From Roseomonas genomospecies 6 (GTDB lineage Bacteria > Pseudomonadota > Alphaproteobacteria > Azospirillales > Azospirillaceae): a DNA stretch of 64,000 nucleotides. This document shows positions 1-8,684 of the stretch, piece after piece. The DNA lies in the NCBI RefSeq assembly GCF_008365375.1, contig NZ_QOKW01000009.1, positions 155,208 to 219,207 on the forward strand, written 5' to 3'. The position numbers were made by a program, and so were the translations under genes. The notes beneath the pieces are model-generated. The model saw only the letters and a program-made list of their open reading frames with translations, did not search any database and was not told where the DNA came from. Each line of letters opens with the position of its first letter. The stretch's first letter is position 1.

Positions 1-1
1 C

Positions 2-535
2 GATGTGATGATGCATGTGCCCTATCAGAAGGAGTTCGGCCTGCGCAACCCGGAGGCCGTGCTGTTCGGCCCCTACCAGCGGGAGGGCTTCGCGCTGGCC
101 CGCAACCCGATGCGCATGACCCAGCCGATGCTGGCCTCCTTGCCGGACGAGCCGATCGGGGTGGAGATCGACAGCATTCCCGATTTCTACCTGCTGGGGG
201 CCTTCGGCGGACGCCTGCGCGAGCGGATCGTCCACTACATGACCATCCCCGAGGCCGTCGATGCGCTGGTCAAGGGCGACGTCGCCGCCGTCGTCGCCAC
301 GCAGAGCCAGGTCGAAGCCGCTCTGGGCGAGCGCGCCGCGGACTTCCCCATCACCCCCGTCACCTTCCCCGGCATGATGACGTCGAGTTGGGACATCGGC
401 ATGGCGGTGAAGGAGAACTCCCGCGACCTCGCTTATGCGGTGGGCGACGCGGTGACGGCGATGCTGGAGGACGGGACGATGCAGGCGCTCTTCCGCAAGC
501 ATGGGGTGACGCACAACGCGATCCCGGTGGAGTAG
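2..535 (+). CDS. Periplasmic substrate-binding protein, PQQ-dehydrogenase associated (5' partial)
   Basis: The reading frame is open from the window edge, so the N-terminus and signal peptide lie outside. About 177 codons remain. They look like the second lobe of a family-3 solute-binding protein, of the type found beside quinoprotein alcohol dehydrogenases (the XoxJ/MxaJ-like group). The C-terminus reads as a typical binding-protein ending, with an alternating charged and hydrophobic helix before the stop. It is followed by a SoxYZ-like carrier, a metallohydrolase and a PQQ alcohol dehydrogenase on the same strand, which supports a role in maturing or electron-coupling that enzyme rather than in nutrient uptake. 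Ligand unknown. Confidence 0.7.
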   Translation, partial: DVMMHVPYQKEFGLRNPEAVLFGPYQREGFALARNPMRMTQPMLASLPDEPIGVEIDSIPDFYLLGAFGGRLRERIVHYMTIPEAVDALVKGDVAAVVATQSQVEAALGERAADFPITPVTFPGMMTSSWDIGMAVKENSRDLAYAVGDAVTAMLEDGTMQALFRKHGVTHNAIPVE

Positions 536-558
536 GGCGGCTGCAACCCCCACCCTGA

Positions 559-633
559 CCCTCCCCCGCTGGGCGGGGGAGGGGACTGCCGCCGCTTCGC
601 ACAGACCTCCCTCCCCCGCCCAGCGGGGGAGGG
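559..633. repeat. Pair of 25-nt GC-rich palindromic repeats in inverted orientation
   Basis: Two 25-nt elements at 559-583 and 609-633 are exact reverse complements of each other. Each is also nearly self-complementary (CCCTCCCCC against GGGGGAGGG around a short core). They fill the gap between the binding-protein gene and the SoxYZ-like gene. This is the form of a dispersed intergenic palindrome; it could also act as a transcription attenuator inside the operon. Confidence 0.75.
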
Positions 634-688
634 CCGGGGAGGGGGCAAGGGTCTGCGCAAAATAAGGAAGAAGAAGGGAGCAACCGCC

Positions 689-1489
689 ATGATCCGTCAC
701 CTCGCCACCGCCGCACTTCTGGCCGCCTTCTCTCTCCCAGCTCTCGCCGGCCCGCCGGACCCCGCCGACCCGCTGGCCTCCGTCATGTGGGACGTGCTGC
801 GGCCGGAGCTGTTCGGGACGGCCCCCATCCGGTTCGACGAGCGCGTGACCGTCACCGCCCCCGACAACGCGGAGAACGCCGCCGCGGTGCCGGTGATGGC
901 CGACGCCACGGCGCTGGGCGCGGTGGAGGAAATGGTGCTGTTCGCCGACCTCAACCCCTTCCCGGTCATCCTGCGCTTCCAGCCGCTGGCGGCGAAGCCG
1001 GTGATCGCCACGCGCTTCAAGGTGCAGCAGGCGACACCGCTGCGCGCCGCTGCGCGCACGCCGGACGGCGTCTGGCACATCGGTGGCAAGCTGCTGGACG
1101 CGGCGGGTGGCGGCTGCACCGCGGCGCCCGCGACCTACGCCACCGCCGACTGGGCCGACCATGTGGGGGAGGTGCAGGGCCGCGCCTGGGCGCCGACCGG
1201 GGAGGACAAGGCGACGCGCGTCCGCTTCCTCGTCCGACACCCCATGGACACCGGTCTGGTCGCCGGCATTCCCGCCTACTTCATCGAGGCGCTGACCCTG
1301 CGCGACGCCGAGGGGCGGGAACTGGCCCGGCTGCACACGGCGGAACCACTGTCCGAGAACCCCGTCTTCACGCTGGAGGTGCAGCCCGGACCGGGCGCGC
1401 GCAGCCTGACGCTGGACGGGCGCGACAACCAGGGCGGCGAGGTGAAGGCGGCCATTCCGCTGCCCTGGGTGCAGGGAGCGCTGCCATGA
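689..1489 (+). CDS. Quinoprotein dehydrogenase-associated SoxYZ-like carrier protein
   Basis: 266 aa with a clear signal peptide (cleavage near residue 20, LPALA-GP). The first half resembles SoxY and keeps its carrier-cysteine region as GGGCTAA, with Cys143 in place of the C-terminal GGCGG arm of true SoxY. The second half (about 160-266) is SoxZ-like. Fused SoxYZ carriers of this kind are known next to PQQ alcohol dehydrogenases and have been proposed as part of a quinoprotein relay. A GGGAG ribosome site lies about 9 bases before the ATG. The stop overlaps the start of the metallohydrolase gene (ATGA), so the two are translationally coupled. The substrate on the cysteine is not known. Confidence 0.85.
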   Translation: MIRHLATAALLAAFSLPALAGPPDPADPLASVMWDVLRPELFGTAPIRFDERVTVTAPDNAENAAAVPVMADATALGAVEEMVLFADLNPFPVILRFQPLAAKPVIATRFKVQQATPLRAAARTPDGVWHIGGKLLDAAGGGCTAAPATYATADWADHVGEVQGRAWAPTGEDKATRVRFLVRHPMDTGLVAGIPAYFIEALTLRDAEGRELARLHTAEPLSENPVFTLEVQPGPGARSLTLDGRDNQGGEVKAAIPLPWVQGALP

Positions 1490-2418
1490 GAGCGCTTCTC
1501 GCACTCCTGCTGCTGCTCCTGTCCGCCGTGCCGGGCTGGGCCGCCGGTCCGCTCACCTACCGTCTGAAGCCCGTCGCCATCGCGCCGGACACCTGGGTCT
1601 TCGAGGGCACGCGCGAGCATTTCACCCGCGCCAACGGTGGCAACATCCTGAATCCCGGCTTCATCGTGACCGACGACGGGGTGATCGTGATCCAGACCGG
1701 CCCGTCGCGCCGCTTCGGGGAGGAGATGCGCGCGGCCATTGCCACGGTCACCGACAAGCCCATCCGCAAGGTCTTCGTCAGCAACCTTCATCCCGACTAT
1801 TGGCTGGGCAACCGCGCCTTCGCCGACGTGCCCATCGCGGCGCTGCCCGGCACCATCGAGGGCATCAAGGCCGAAGGGGCGGGGATGACGGAGAACATGT
1901 ACCGTCTCGTCGGCGATTGGATGCGCGGCACGGAACCGCTGGTCCCGACGGAGGCGGTCTACGGCTCCACCGTCGTCTTCGGGTCGCACCGGCTGCGGCT
2001 GATCCCGCTGGAGGGCCACACCGCCGCCGACCTCGCCATCCTGGACGAGACGACGGGCGTGCTGTTCGCGGGCGGAGTCGTCTTTTCCGACCGGACGCCG
2101 ACCACGCCGCACGCCGACATCGGGAAATGGCTGGGGGCGCTCGACGCGCTGGAGGCGCTGGACGTCACGGTGCTGGTGCCCAACCACGGGCGAATCCGCT
2201 CCGACAAGGCGGCCATCGCCCAGACCCGCGATTGGCTGAGCTGGCTGGACCGCACCCTGCGCGAGCGGGCGGAGGCCGGGGCCGACATGGCCGAGCTGCT
2301 CGACGCGCCGATCCCCGAGCGCTTCGCCGGAATGGGCGTGCTGCGCGACGAATACCGGCGCTCCGTCTCGCATCTCTGGCCGGGACTCGAGAAGGCCGCG
2401 CTGCCGCGGGTGAACTGA
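1486..2418 (+). CDS. Quinoprotein relay system zinc metallohydrolase (SoxH-like MBL fold)
   Basis: 310 aa, starting at the ATG that overlaps the upstream stop; a Leu-rich signal peptide occupies residues 1-20. It has a metallo-beta-lactamase fold with recognisable metal sites: NLHPDYWLGN (a variant of HxHxDH), EGHTAADLAIL and LVPNHGRI near the C-terminus. The first metal motif lacks its usual first histidine (Asn-Leu-His), as seen in SoxH-related members tied to PQQ enzymes. Family knowledge places it in the periplasm beside SoxYZ-like carriers, where it may hydrolyse a thioester or persulfide-like adduct. That reaction is inference. Confidence 0.82.
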   Translation: MRALLALLLLLLSAVPGWAAGPLTYRLKPVAIAPDTWVFEGTREHFTRANGGNILNPGFIVTDDGVIVIQTGPSRRFGEEMRAAIATVTDKPIRKVFVSNLHPDYWLGNRAFADVPIAALPGTIEGIKAEGAGMTENMYRLVGDWMRGTEPLVPTEAVYGSTVVFGSHRLRLIPLEGHTAADLAILDETTGVLFAGGVVFSDRTPTTPHADIGKWLGALDALEALDVTVLVPNHGRIRSDKAAIAQTRDWLSWLDRTLRERAEAGADMAELLDAPIPERFAGMGVLRDEYRRSVSHLWPGLEKAALPRVN

Positions 2419-2658
2419 TGCCTTTCGCAAGGAAACCCCGTCTCCGCACCAGCAGAACGCACCGCCCATCCTACTATTTGCCAATGGACCGAAACGGGGG
2501 TGCCGGTAGACTGCTCTACAGTCGAAAGGATACGGGCTTCGCGATGCAGCATCGCCCCGCGCCGATCCCCTGAATTTCCTGAAAAGAAGCCGAGGCCGGG
2601 CGGATGAAGCGGGCGGGCCGCGCTCGTTTCGTCTGCGAACGATACCGGCTGTCCATTC

Positions 2659-2684
2659 CCCTGGCCCAATTCCCTGGCCCAATT
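2659..2684 (+). repeat. 13-bp perfect tandem repeat before the alcohol dehydrogenase ribosome site
   Basis: The unit CCCTGGCCCAATT occurs twice in tandem and ends 4 bases before the GGGAGG ribosome site of the dehydrogenase. It lies in a 286-base leader (2419-2704) that holds no convincing ORF. It may be a slippage duplication in the untranslated leader or part of an operator; no regulator was identified. Confidence 0.7.
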
Positions 2685-2704
2685 CCCCGGGAGGTATCCG
2701 CACC

Positions 2705-4456
2705 ATGAAGCGTCTTTTCCGCACCTGCCTTCTTGCCAGCGCCATGGCCGCCGGTCTCGGCCTGAGCGGTCCCACGCTGGCCGCCGAAGGGCCGAGCAAC
2801 GACGACCTGCTGAACGACGCCAAGACGACGGGCGACGTCCTGACCTACGGCATGGGGCACCAGGCGCAGCGCTTCAGCCCGCTCGACAAGCTGACGCCGG
2901 ACTCGGTCAAGGGGCTGGTGCCGGTGTGGTCCTTCTCCTTCGGCGGCGAGAAGCAGCGCGGGCAGGAGTCGCAGCCGATCATCCATGACGGCACGATCTA
3001 CGTGACCGGTTCCTATTCGCGCCTCTACGCCGTGGACGTGAAGACCGGGCAGAAGAAGTGGCAGTACGACCACCGCCTGCCCGAAGGCATCATGCCCTGC
3101 TGCGACGTGGTGAACCGCGGTGCGGCGATCTACAAGGACAAGATCTACTTCGCGACGCTGGACGCCCGTCTGGTCGCGCTGAACAAGGACACCGGCAAGG
3201 TCGTCTGGTCGAAGAAGATCGAGGACTACAAGGCCGGCTATTCGGCGACCTCGGCCCCGCTGATCGTGGACGGCAAGATCATCACCGGCAATTCCGGCGG
3301 CGAGTTCGGCATCATCGGCATGGTCGAGGCGCGCGACGCCGAGACGGGCGAGCTGGTCTGGCAGCGCCCGACCATCGAGGGCAACATGGGCACCCTCAAT
3401 GGCAAGGAATCGACCATGACCGGCGTGATGAACGCAAGCTGGCAGGGCGATCTCTACAAGACCGGCGGCGGTGCCACCTGGCTGGGCGGGACGTACGACC
3501 CGGAGACCAAGACGCTGTTCTTCGGCACCGGCAACCCGGCGCCCTGGAACTCGCACCTGCGTCCGGGCGACAACCTCTACACCTCCTCCACCCTGGCCAT
3601 CGACCCGGCCAACGGCGACATCAAGTGGCACTACCAGACCACGCCGCACGACGGCTGGGACTTCGACGGCGTGAACGAGCTGGTGTCCTTCGACCTGAAG
3701 AAGGACGGGCAGACGATCAAGGCCGGCGCCAAGGCCGACCGCAACGGCTTCTTCTACGTCCTGGACCGCACCAACGGGAAGCTGCTCAGCGCCTCGCCCT
3801 TCGTCACCAAGATCACCTGGGCCAAGGAGATCGACCTGAAGACCGGACGCCCGGTCTACATCGACGACAACCGTCCGGGGAACCCGGCGGGCGCCGACAA
3901 GGGCAAGCCGGTCTTCTCCGCCCCGGCCTTCCTGGGGGCCAAGAACTGGATGCCCATGGCCTACAGCCCGGCGACGGAGCTGTTCTACGTCCCGGCCAAC
4001 GAATGGGGCATGGACATCTGGAACGAGCCGATCACCTACAAGAAGGGTGCCGCCTATCTGGGCGCCGGCTTCACCATCAAGCCGCTCTATGACGACTACA
4101 TCGGCGCGCTGCGCGCCGTCGACCCGAAGACCGGCAAGATCGTCTGGGAATACAAGAACCCGGCGCCGCTGTGGGGCGGCGTGCTGACCACCGCCGGCAA
4201 CCTCGTCTTCACCGGCACGCCGGAAGGTTATCTGAAGGCGTTCGACGCCAAGTCCGGCAAGGAGGTCTGGAAGTTCAACACCGGCTCCGGCGTCGTCGGC
4301 TCCCCGGTCACCTGGGAACAGGACGGCGAGCAGTATGTGGCCGTGGTTTCCGGCTGGGGTGGTGCTGTGCCGCTGTGGGGCGGCGACGTCGCCAAGCTGG
4401 TGAAGGACATCAACCAGGGTGGTTCCCTCTGGGTCTTCAAGCTGCCGAAGGCCTGA
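2705..4456 (+). CDS. PQQ-dependent alcohol dehydrogenase, lanthanide type (ExaF/XoxF-like)
   Basis: 583 aa with a signal peptide of about 27 residues, so it is a periplasmic beta-propeller quinoprotein oxidising primary alcohols. The vicinal disulfide CC is at 132-133. Cofactor and metal ligands appear as Glu200 (SGGEFG), Asn277 (GTGNPAPWN) and catalytic Asp319 in GWDFDG. Asp321, two residues further on, is the extra acidic ligand of lanthanide-dependent enzymes; calcium-type MxaF has Ala there. There is no MxaI small-subunit gene and no fused cytochrome domain, so electrons must go to a separate cytochrome c, perhaps the one at 9518-9910. GGGAGG lies about 10 bases before the ATG. Substrate (methanol, ethanol or other) cannot be fixed from sequence; the ExaF-like group is my best placement. 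Confidence 0.9.
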   Translation: MKRLFRTCLLASAMAAGLGLSGPTLAAEGPSNDDLLNDAKTTGDVLTYGMGHQAQRFSPLDKLTPDSVKGLVPVWSFSFGGEKQRGQESQPIIHDGTIYVTGSYSRLYAVDVKTGQKKWQYDHRLPEGIMPCCDVVNRGAAIYKDKIYFATLDARLVALNKDTGKVVWSKKIEDYKAGYSATSAPLIVDGKIITGNSGGEFGIIGMVEARDAETGELVWQRPTIEGNMGTLNGKESTMTGVMNASWQGDLYKTGGGATWLGGTYDPETKTLFFGTGNPAPWNSHLRPGDNLYTSSTLAIDPANGDIKWHYQTTPHDGWDFDGVNELVSFDLKKDGQTIKAGAKADRNGFFYVLDRTNGKLLSASPFVTKITWAKEIDLKTGRPVYIDDNRPGNPAGADKGKPVFSAPAFLGAKNWMPMAYSPATELFYVPANEWGMDIWNEPITYKKGAAYLGAGFTIKPLYDDYIGALRAVDPKTGKIVWEYKNPAPLWGGVLTTAGNLVFTGTPEGYLKAFDAKSGKEVWKFNTGSGVVGSPVTWEQDGEQYVAVVSGWGGAVPLWGGDVAKLVKDINQGGSLWVFKLPKA

Positions 4457-4490
4457 CGCGACCAGCAGTGCCGCGACCGGTGCGGAGAAG

Positions 4491-4522
4491 GGCGGCCCGA
4501 ATGGTTCGGGCCGTCATTTCTT
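4491..4522 (+). terminator. Rho-independent terminator of the alcohol dehydrogenase
   Basis: An 11-bp stem (GGCGGCCCGAA with TTCGGGCCGTC, one G-U pair) around a 3-base loop is followed by ATTTCTT. It sits 35 bases after the dehydrogenase stop, separating that gene from the response regulator. Confidence 0.8.
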
Positions 4523-4669
4523 GCGACTCACTTGCAAACGGGTTTGGAACGAAATTGCCGGAGATCGGCTGATTTGGGGAATACCCGTTCCAGTCCTTGC
4601 GCATTCTTGAACGGTCCGGCATGATCGCTACCGGAAACGCCCCGAAACGATGAGCGTGGGAACCACGCC

Positions 4670-5335
4670 ATGAGCCGAATTCTGATCGCGGACGACCATC
4701 CGCTGGTGCGCGACGCCCTGCGCAGCGCCGTCCTCTATTCCTGCCAGGCGCAGGAGATTCACGAGGCCGGTTGCCTGGACGAAACCATCGCCATCCTCGA
4801 CTCCATGCATAGCGGCAAGGGGGAGCCGGACCTTGTCCTGCTCGACCTCAACATGCCGGGCATGAACGGGCTGTCCGGGCTGCTCGCCCTGCGCCGCCGC
4901 TTCCCGGCCATCCCCGTCGCCGTCGTTTCGGCGCACGAGGACCGCAAGGTGATGCTGGAGGCGGTGCGCTGCGGCGCCGCCGGCTTCATTCCCAAATCGA
5001 CGCCGCGGGACGCCATCGCCGGCGCGCTGCGCCAGATCCTGGCCGGGGAGGTCTATCTTCCCGCCTCGGTCGAGGAGGGGGCCGCGGCGGAGGACGAGGA
5101 AACGGCGGAGATCGCCCGCCGCCTGTCCACCCTGACGGCGCAGCAGCTCCGCGTTCTGGAGATGCTGGGCACCGGCAAGCTGAACAAGGAAATCGCGTAC
5201 GAGCTGAGCATCACGGAGACCACCGTGAAGGCCCACGTCTCTGCGATCCTGCAAAAGCTGAAGGTCTACAGCCGCACCCAGGCCGTGGTCTTCGCCAACC
5301 GCCTGCAATTGGACAAGGCCCGCCTCGGCATCTGA
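4670..5335 (+). CDS. LuxR/NarL-family response regulator, likely regulator of the alcohol dehydrogenase
   Basis: 221 aa. The receiver domain (1-120) has the acidic pair Asp8-Asp9, phospho-acceptor Asp59 in VLLDLNMPG and the conserved Lys in FIPKST. A GerE-type helix-turn-helix lies at about 150-215 (LTAQQLRVLEML ... NKEIAYELSITETTVKAHV). It sits just downstream of the PQQ dehydrogenase on the same strand. In pseudomonads a regulator of this architecture (ErbR/ExaE/AgmR type) controls PQQ-dependent ethanol oxidation, so the same role is likely here. No partner kinase is adjacent. Confidence 0.85.
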   Translation: MSRILIADDHPLVRDALRSAVLYSCQAQEIHEAGCLDETIAILDSMHSGKGEPDLVLLDLNMPGMNGLSGLLALRRRFPAIPVAVVSAHEDRKVMLEAVRCGAAGFIPKSTPRDAIAGALRQILAGEVYLPASVEEGAAAEDEETAEIARRLSTLTAQQLRVLEMLGTGKLNKEIAYELSITETTVKAHVSAILQKLKVYSRTQAVVFANRLQLDKARLGI

Positions 5336-5359
5336 GCAGGGCCATCGCCTTTCAAATCC

Positions 5360-5499
5360 CCCTCTCCCGCCCCGGGAGAGGGAAGGGGCCCGCGCCGCAG
5401 GCGTGGGAAGGGTGAGGGGACCGCCAAGGATCGGTGGCTTGATCCTCGTACGACCCTCACCCGGCCCTTCGGGCCACCCTCTCCCGGGGCGGGAGAGGG
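5360..5499. repeat. Long intergenic inverted repeat with two 23-nt palindromic arms
   Basis: The arms at 5360-5382 and 5477-5499 are exact reverse complements, and each is itself nearly palindromic (CCCTCTCCC against GGGAGAGGG). Between them, GGGAAGGGTGAGGG and CCCTCACCCGGCCC also pair, so the 140-base element can fold into one long hairpin. It lies between convergent genes and could act as a two-way terminator. The core differs from the 559-633 pair. Confidence 0.75.
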
Positions 5500-5522
5500 A
5501 TGGAGCGCCAAGGCGATTTCGT

Positions 5523-5945
5523 TCAGCGGTTCCGCATCCGGCGAGCGTCCGCGGCGGCGCGCGCCGCCTCCTGCCCCGGATCGCCCCGCCCGAAGCCGAG
5601 CGGCACCGGGCTGTCGAGCCATCCGAAGCCGTCCAGGGCGTGGCCGTCGAAGTCCGTCCAGTCCGCCCAGTCCTTGTCTTTATCGCGCCGCTTCGCCTCC
5701 GCCTTGCGCACGGCCCGACGGGCCTCCAGGCCGGGATCGCGGCGCCCGAGCTGCTCGTCGCGCGTGGGACGTTCGATGATGACGATGGACGTGCCGGTGA
5801 ACGGGTCGCTGACGATCGCCAGATCGCGCGACCGGTCGGCGTGATTGGGACCGCGGGAGCCGGAGTCGAGGATCACGATCTCCCCCGCGAGCGCCGCGCC
5901 GGAGAGAAGCGCCAGGCTGGCGCTCAGCAGGTACAGGATGCGCAT
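5523..5945 (-). CDS. Hypothetical exported protein
   Basis: 140 aa. The ATG at 5945 is chosen because a GGAGGTG ribosome site lies 4 bases before it; an in-frame GTG at 5951 overlaps that site. Residues 1-20 form a signal peptide ending ALAGE. The mature protein has a short beta-rich part (IVILDSGSRG, DLAIVSDPFTGTSIVIIERP), then a basic stretch (RRAVRKAEAKRRDKDKD) and an Asp/Trp-rich tail. No family recognised. It faces the response regulator and sits beside the ABC importer genes, but nothing ties it to them. Confidence 0.6.
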   Translation of the reverse strand: MRILYLLSASLALLSGAALAGEIVILDSGSRGPNHADRSRDLAIVSDPFTGTSIVIIERPTRDEQLGRRDPGLEARRAVRKAEAKRRDKDKDWADWTDFDGHALDGFGWLDSPVPLGFGRGDPGQEAARAAADARRMRNR

Positions 5946-6035
5946 GGTCACCTCCGCCGGGAAGAGTGCGCCCGATGGGGCGCGGCGGGTGTGAGCCGCT
6001 TCACAGTTTCGGCGAGAAAGTCAGGCCGACAAAAG

Positions 6036-6806
6036 TCAGGCCAGCAGCCGGAAAGCCGGATCGGGCCGGGCCAGCAGATCCGCCCGCACGCACTCGACCA
6101 AGGCGTCGTCGCGCAGCGCGCGTGGCGTTTCCAGCGGCACCTCCGCCGCCACCCGTGTCGGGCCGGGGGCCATCACCAGGATGCGGTCGGCCAGTTGGAT
6201 CGCCTCGCGCAGATTGTGGGTGACGAACAGCACCGTGGCCGGGGACCGCTCCAGCATCCGGGCGAGCAGCGCCCGCATCCGCTGCGCCGTCGGCTCGTCG
6301 AGCGACACGAAGGGCTCGTCCATCAGCAGCAGGCCCGGCTCGACCGCGAAGGCGCGGGCCAGGGCCACCCGCCGCGCCATGCCGCCGGACAGGCGCGCCG
6401 GATACTCGTCGGCCACCGCCTCCAGCCCCATGGCGGCCAGCCAATGCTCGACCGTTCCGTCGCCGCGCCGCGCCTTGGGCAGCACCAGCGCCACGTTTTG
6501 CCGCACCGTGCGCCAGGGCAGCAGGCGGGGCGTCTGGAACACGCAGCCGAGCACCGGCTCCTGCCCGCCGAACTCCAGGCTCCCGTCGAAATCGCGGTCC
6601 AGCCCGGCGGCGATGTTCAGGGCGGTCGTCTTGCCGCAGCCGGACGGGCCGACCAGCGCCAGGAACTCGCCGGGGGCGGCCGCCAGCGACAAGCCGTGGA
6701 TGACCTCCCGCCCGCCGAAGCGCTTGGAGCGGACCTCAAGCCTCAGCGCGCACCGGCCTCCAGCGGGAAAGCCGGTGCTCGGCGGGTTGCAGGACGCAGA
6801 GTTCAA
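6036..6806 (-). CDS. ABC importer ATP-binding protein (SsuB/TauB type)
   Basis: It has Walker A GPSGCGKTT, a Q-loop near CVFQTPRLLPW, signature LSGGMARR, Walker B LLLMDEP and the switch histidine VTHN. The start is uncertain: there is no ATG near the conserved N-terminus LRLEVRSKRFGG. The TTG at 6806 is used here; a CTG at 6746 would fit the permease stop (6736) better. It is the last gene of a binding protein-permease-ATPase operon read toward lower coordinates. The transporter family covers sulfonate, nitrate, taurine and related organic ligands. Its place in the PQQ island suggests a substrate or cofactor linked to alcohol oxidation, which is inference. Confidence 0.85.
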   Translation of the reverse strand: MNSASCNPPSTGFPAGGRCALRLEVRSKRFGGREVIHGLSLAAAPGEFLALVGPSGCGKTTALNIAAGLDRDFDGSLEFGGQEPVLGCVFQTPRLLPWRTVRQNVALVLPKARRGDGTVEHWLAAMGLEAVADEYPARLSGGMARRVALARAFAVEPGLLLMDEPFVSLDEPTAQRMRALLARMLERSPATVLFVTHNLREAIQLADRILVMAPGPTRVAAEVPLETPRALRDDALVECVRADLLARPDPAFRLLA

Positions 6807-7494
6807 GGAGTTGGACGACGGCCACGAAGGCGACGGTGTACGCAAGAATGCCGGCCACATCGAACATCTGGAAGTAGAGGTGAATCTGGAATCCCACGCC
6901 GTCGCTGCGGCCCAGAAGCTCGACCACCAGCACGATCTTCCAGATCAGCGCAAGGCCGGACCGCGCCGCCGCGGCGAAGTAGGGGGTGAGCTGGGGCAGC
7001 AGCACATGGCGCAGCACGTCCGACCGCGCCATGCGGAAGGTGCGCGCCATCTCGACATACTGCTCGTCGATGGCGCGCGTTCCTTCGCGCAGGACGACCA
7101 CGACGTTGGGGATCTTGTTGACGGCCACGGCGCCGACCGCCGCCGCCTCGGTCAGGCCGAACCAGACATAGGCGAGCACGATCACGACCAGCGCCGGGAT
7201 GTTCAGGAACACGGTCAGCCACAGCCCGAACAGCCGGTCCGCCGTGGCCGAGCGGCCCAGCAGGATGCCCAGCGCCGACCCGATGGACATGGCGAGCACG
7301 AAGGCCGCGGCCATGCGCGCCAGCGTGATCCCCAGGTGATGGAACAGCGCGCCGTCCGCCGCCTCGCGGGCCAGGACCGACAGCACGGCGGCGGGGCCGG
7401 GCAAGGCGCGGCTGGCGGCCAGTTCCGCGGCGGCGGCCCACAGCCCGACCAGCAGAGCCAGCGACAGGACCGGGGCCAGCCGCCGCCACCGCAT
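6736..7494 (-). CDS. ABC importer permease (SsuC/TauC type)
   Basis: 252 aa from the ATG at 7494, whose first base is shared with the last base of the binding-protein stop (TGATG). About six membrane segments are visible, with an N-terminal one at LSLALLVGLWAAAAEL. The cytoplasmic EAA loop for ATPase contact reads EMARTFRMARSDVLRHVLLPQ. It belongs to the BPD_transp_1 family and is co-transcribed with the genes on both sides. Confidence 0.88.
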   Translation of the reverse strand: MRWRRLAPVLSLALLVGLWAAAAELAASRALPGPAAVLSVLAREAADGALFHHLGITLARMAAAFVLAMSIGSALGILLGRSATADRLFGLWLTVFLNIPALVVIVLAYVWFGLTEAAAVGAVAVNKIPNVVVVLREGTRAIDEQYVEMARTFRMARSDVLRHVLLPQLTPYFAAAARSGLALIWKIVLVVELLGRSDGVGFQIHLYFQMFDVAGILAYTVAFVAVVQLLELCVLQPAEHRLSRWRPVRAEA

Positions 7495-8480
7495 CAAAAA
7501 TGGACCCCCGGCCAGAAGGTGCCGTCCGGCAGGGCCATCGCCCCGCCGACCAGTTCCCGTCCGCCGAGCTTCGCCATCAGACCGTAGAGTTTAGCCGCCG
7601 CCTCCCGTTCCTCCTCCGTCCAGCGCTGCGGAATGCCGGCGCGGAACTGGTCGCGCAGCGCCGCCCAGGTGGCCTCGTCCTCCGCCTTCATCAGCGGGCG
7701 CAGCCGGTCCCACTCCGCGTCGGATCGGGCCATGATCGCCTTGGCCTCGCGCGAGGCCGCGACGAAGGCGGCAAGCGCCGCCGGGTTGGCCTTGGCCCAG
7801 CCCTCGCGGAAGACGAAGCCGACCGCCGGCACGTCGGCCGACAGGCCCAACCGACGCATCATCCCGTCCACCCCGATGACCGTCCGCATCCCCGCCGCCT
7901 GAAGGCGCGCGGCGTAGGGCCAGAAATTCAGCACCGCGTCCAGTTCCCCCGTCGCGACCTTCTGGTTCAGCAGGGGCGGGGCGGCGAAGACCGGCGTCGC
8001 GGCGGCGTCGAGGTCGAGCGCGTAACGGTCGCGGGCCAGCGCCTTCAGCAGAAGCCAGCTCTTGTCGATCGGGCTTCCGGCGACGCCGATCCGCTTGCCC
8101 TTCAGGTCGGGAACGGAGGTAATGGGCGAGGCCGCCGGCACCATCAACGCCCCGACCGCCGCGGAATGGGGGATGAAGGTCAGGTCCGCCCCCGCCGCGC
8201 GCTGGCGCGCCACCCACAGCCAGTCGCTGGCGATCATGTCCACCGCCCCGCCCTGAAGGGCGATCTGCGCGGCTTGACCGCTCGCCAGCTCCATCAGCTT
8301 CAGCTCGAAGCCGGCGGCCTCGTCCAGCCGGTGGTGGCGGATGACGTCCAGCTCCCAACTGACCGTGCCGAACTTCAGCACCCCGATGGTCACCGTGGGT
8401 CGGTCCGCGGCGCGCGCCACCGTGGCGACGCAGACCAGCGCCAGGGCGAACAGCAGCCGGGCAAGGGGCATCAGGCGCAT
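7494..8480 (-). CDS. ABC importer periplasmic binding protein (SsuA/NMT1-like)
   Basis: 328 aa. The signal peptide ends at about residue 24 (VARAAD). The fold features are those of NMT1/SsuA binding proteins: VTIGVLKFGTVSWELDVIRHHRLDE at the start, GAVDMIASDWLWVARQRAAG in lobe 1 and LKGKRIGVAGSPIDKSW before the hinge. Asp/Trp-rich ligand-facing positions (DWLW, NFWPY) recall members that bind small amines or aromatics. It is the first gene of the operon and diverges from the small-peptide element and CXXCW gene, so a shared control region between 8480 and 8600 is likely. Confidence 0.85.
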   Translation of the reverse strand: MRLMPLARLLFALALVCVATVARAADRPTVTIGVLKFGTVSWELDVIRHHRLDEAAGFELKLMELASGQAAQIALQGGAVDMIASDWLWVARQRAAGADLTFIPHSAAVGALMVPAASPITSVPDLKGKRIGVAGSPIDKSWLLLKALARDRYALDLDAAATPVFAAPPLLNQKVATGELDAVLNFWPYAARLQAAGMRTVIGVDGMMRRLGLSADVPAVGFVFREGWAKANPAALAAFVAASREAKAIMARSDAEWDRLRPLMKAEDEATWAALRDQFRAGIPQRWTEEEREAAAKLYGLMAKLGGRELVGGAMALPDGTFWPGVHF

Positions 8481-8549
8481 GGGACCGCCCCTGCGTCAAA
8501 AATTGCATTTGTGTGTAGAGAGGGCCGCGCCATGGTTGCGCGGTGGACA

Positions 8550-8572
8550 GGGCGGCGGATAGGCCACCGCCC
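8550..8572 (+). promoter_or_regulatory. 5' leader hairpin of small-peptide element, copy 1
   Basis: GGGCGGCGG pairs with CCACCGCCC (one C-A mismatch) around an ATAGG loop, 27 bases before the 24-codon ORF. The same position in copy 2 (35887-35908) holds a perfect stem of different sequence with an ATAG loop. Preserved pairing with changed bases suggests a real RNA structure. Confidence 0.6.
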
Positions 8573-8599
8573 GTGCCACGACAGAAGGAGGCGTGGAGG

Positions 8600-8674
8600 A
8601 TGGAAAGAATCCTCACTCTCCTGATCCTGCTGCTTCGGGTGGTCAAGGAAGTCCTTGATCTCCTGAACCGCTAG
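8600..8674 (+). CDS. 24-residue amphipathic peptide (small-peptide element, copy 1)
   Basis: ATG to TAG, 24 codons. The peptide starts MERILT and continues LLILLLRVVKEVLDLLNR. It is a Leu/Ile-rich helix with charges spaced for one polar face, like membrane-active peptides such as TisB. A strong double ribosome site (AAGGAGG, then GGAGG directly before the ATG) is shared with copy 2 at 35783-35860. The two peptides are identical or similar along their whole length, and most nucleotide differences are silent or conservative, which supports translation. A terminator hairpin follows at once. No known family recognised. A type I toxin or small membrane regulator is a hypothesis. Confidence 0.75.
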   Translation: MERILTLLILLLRVVKEVLDLLNR

Positions 8675-8684
8675 GGATCGGGCC

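Noticed and set aside
1276..2823. A 515-codon minus-strand ORF
   Set aside because: It is antisense to the SoxYZ-like, metallohydrolase and dehydrogenase genes; Arg/Pro/Gly-rich composition is typical of GC-rich shadow frames.
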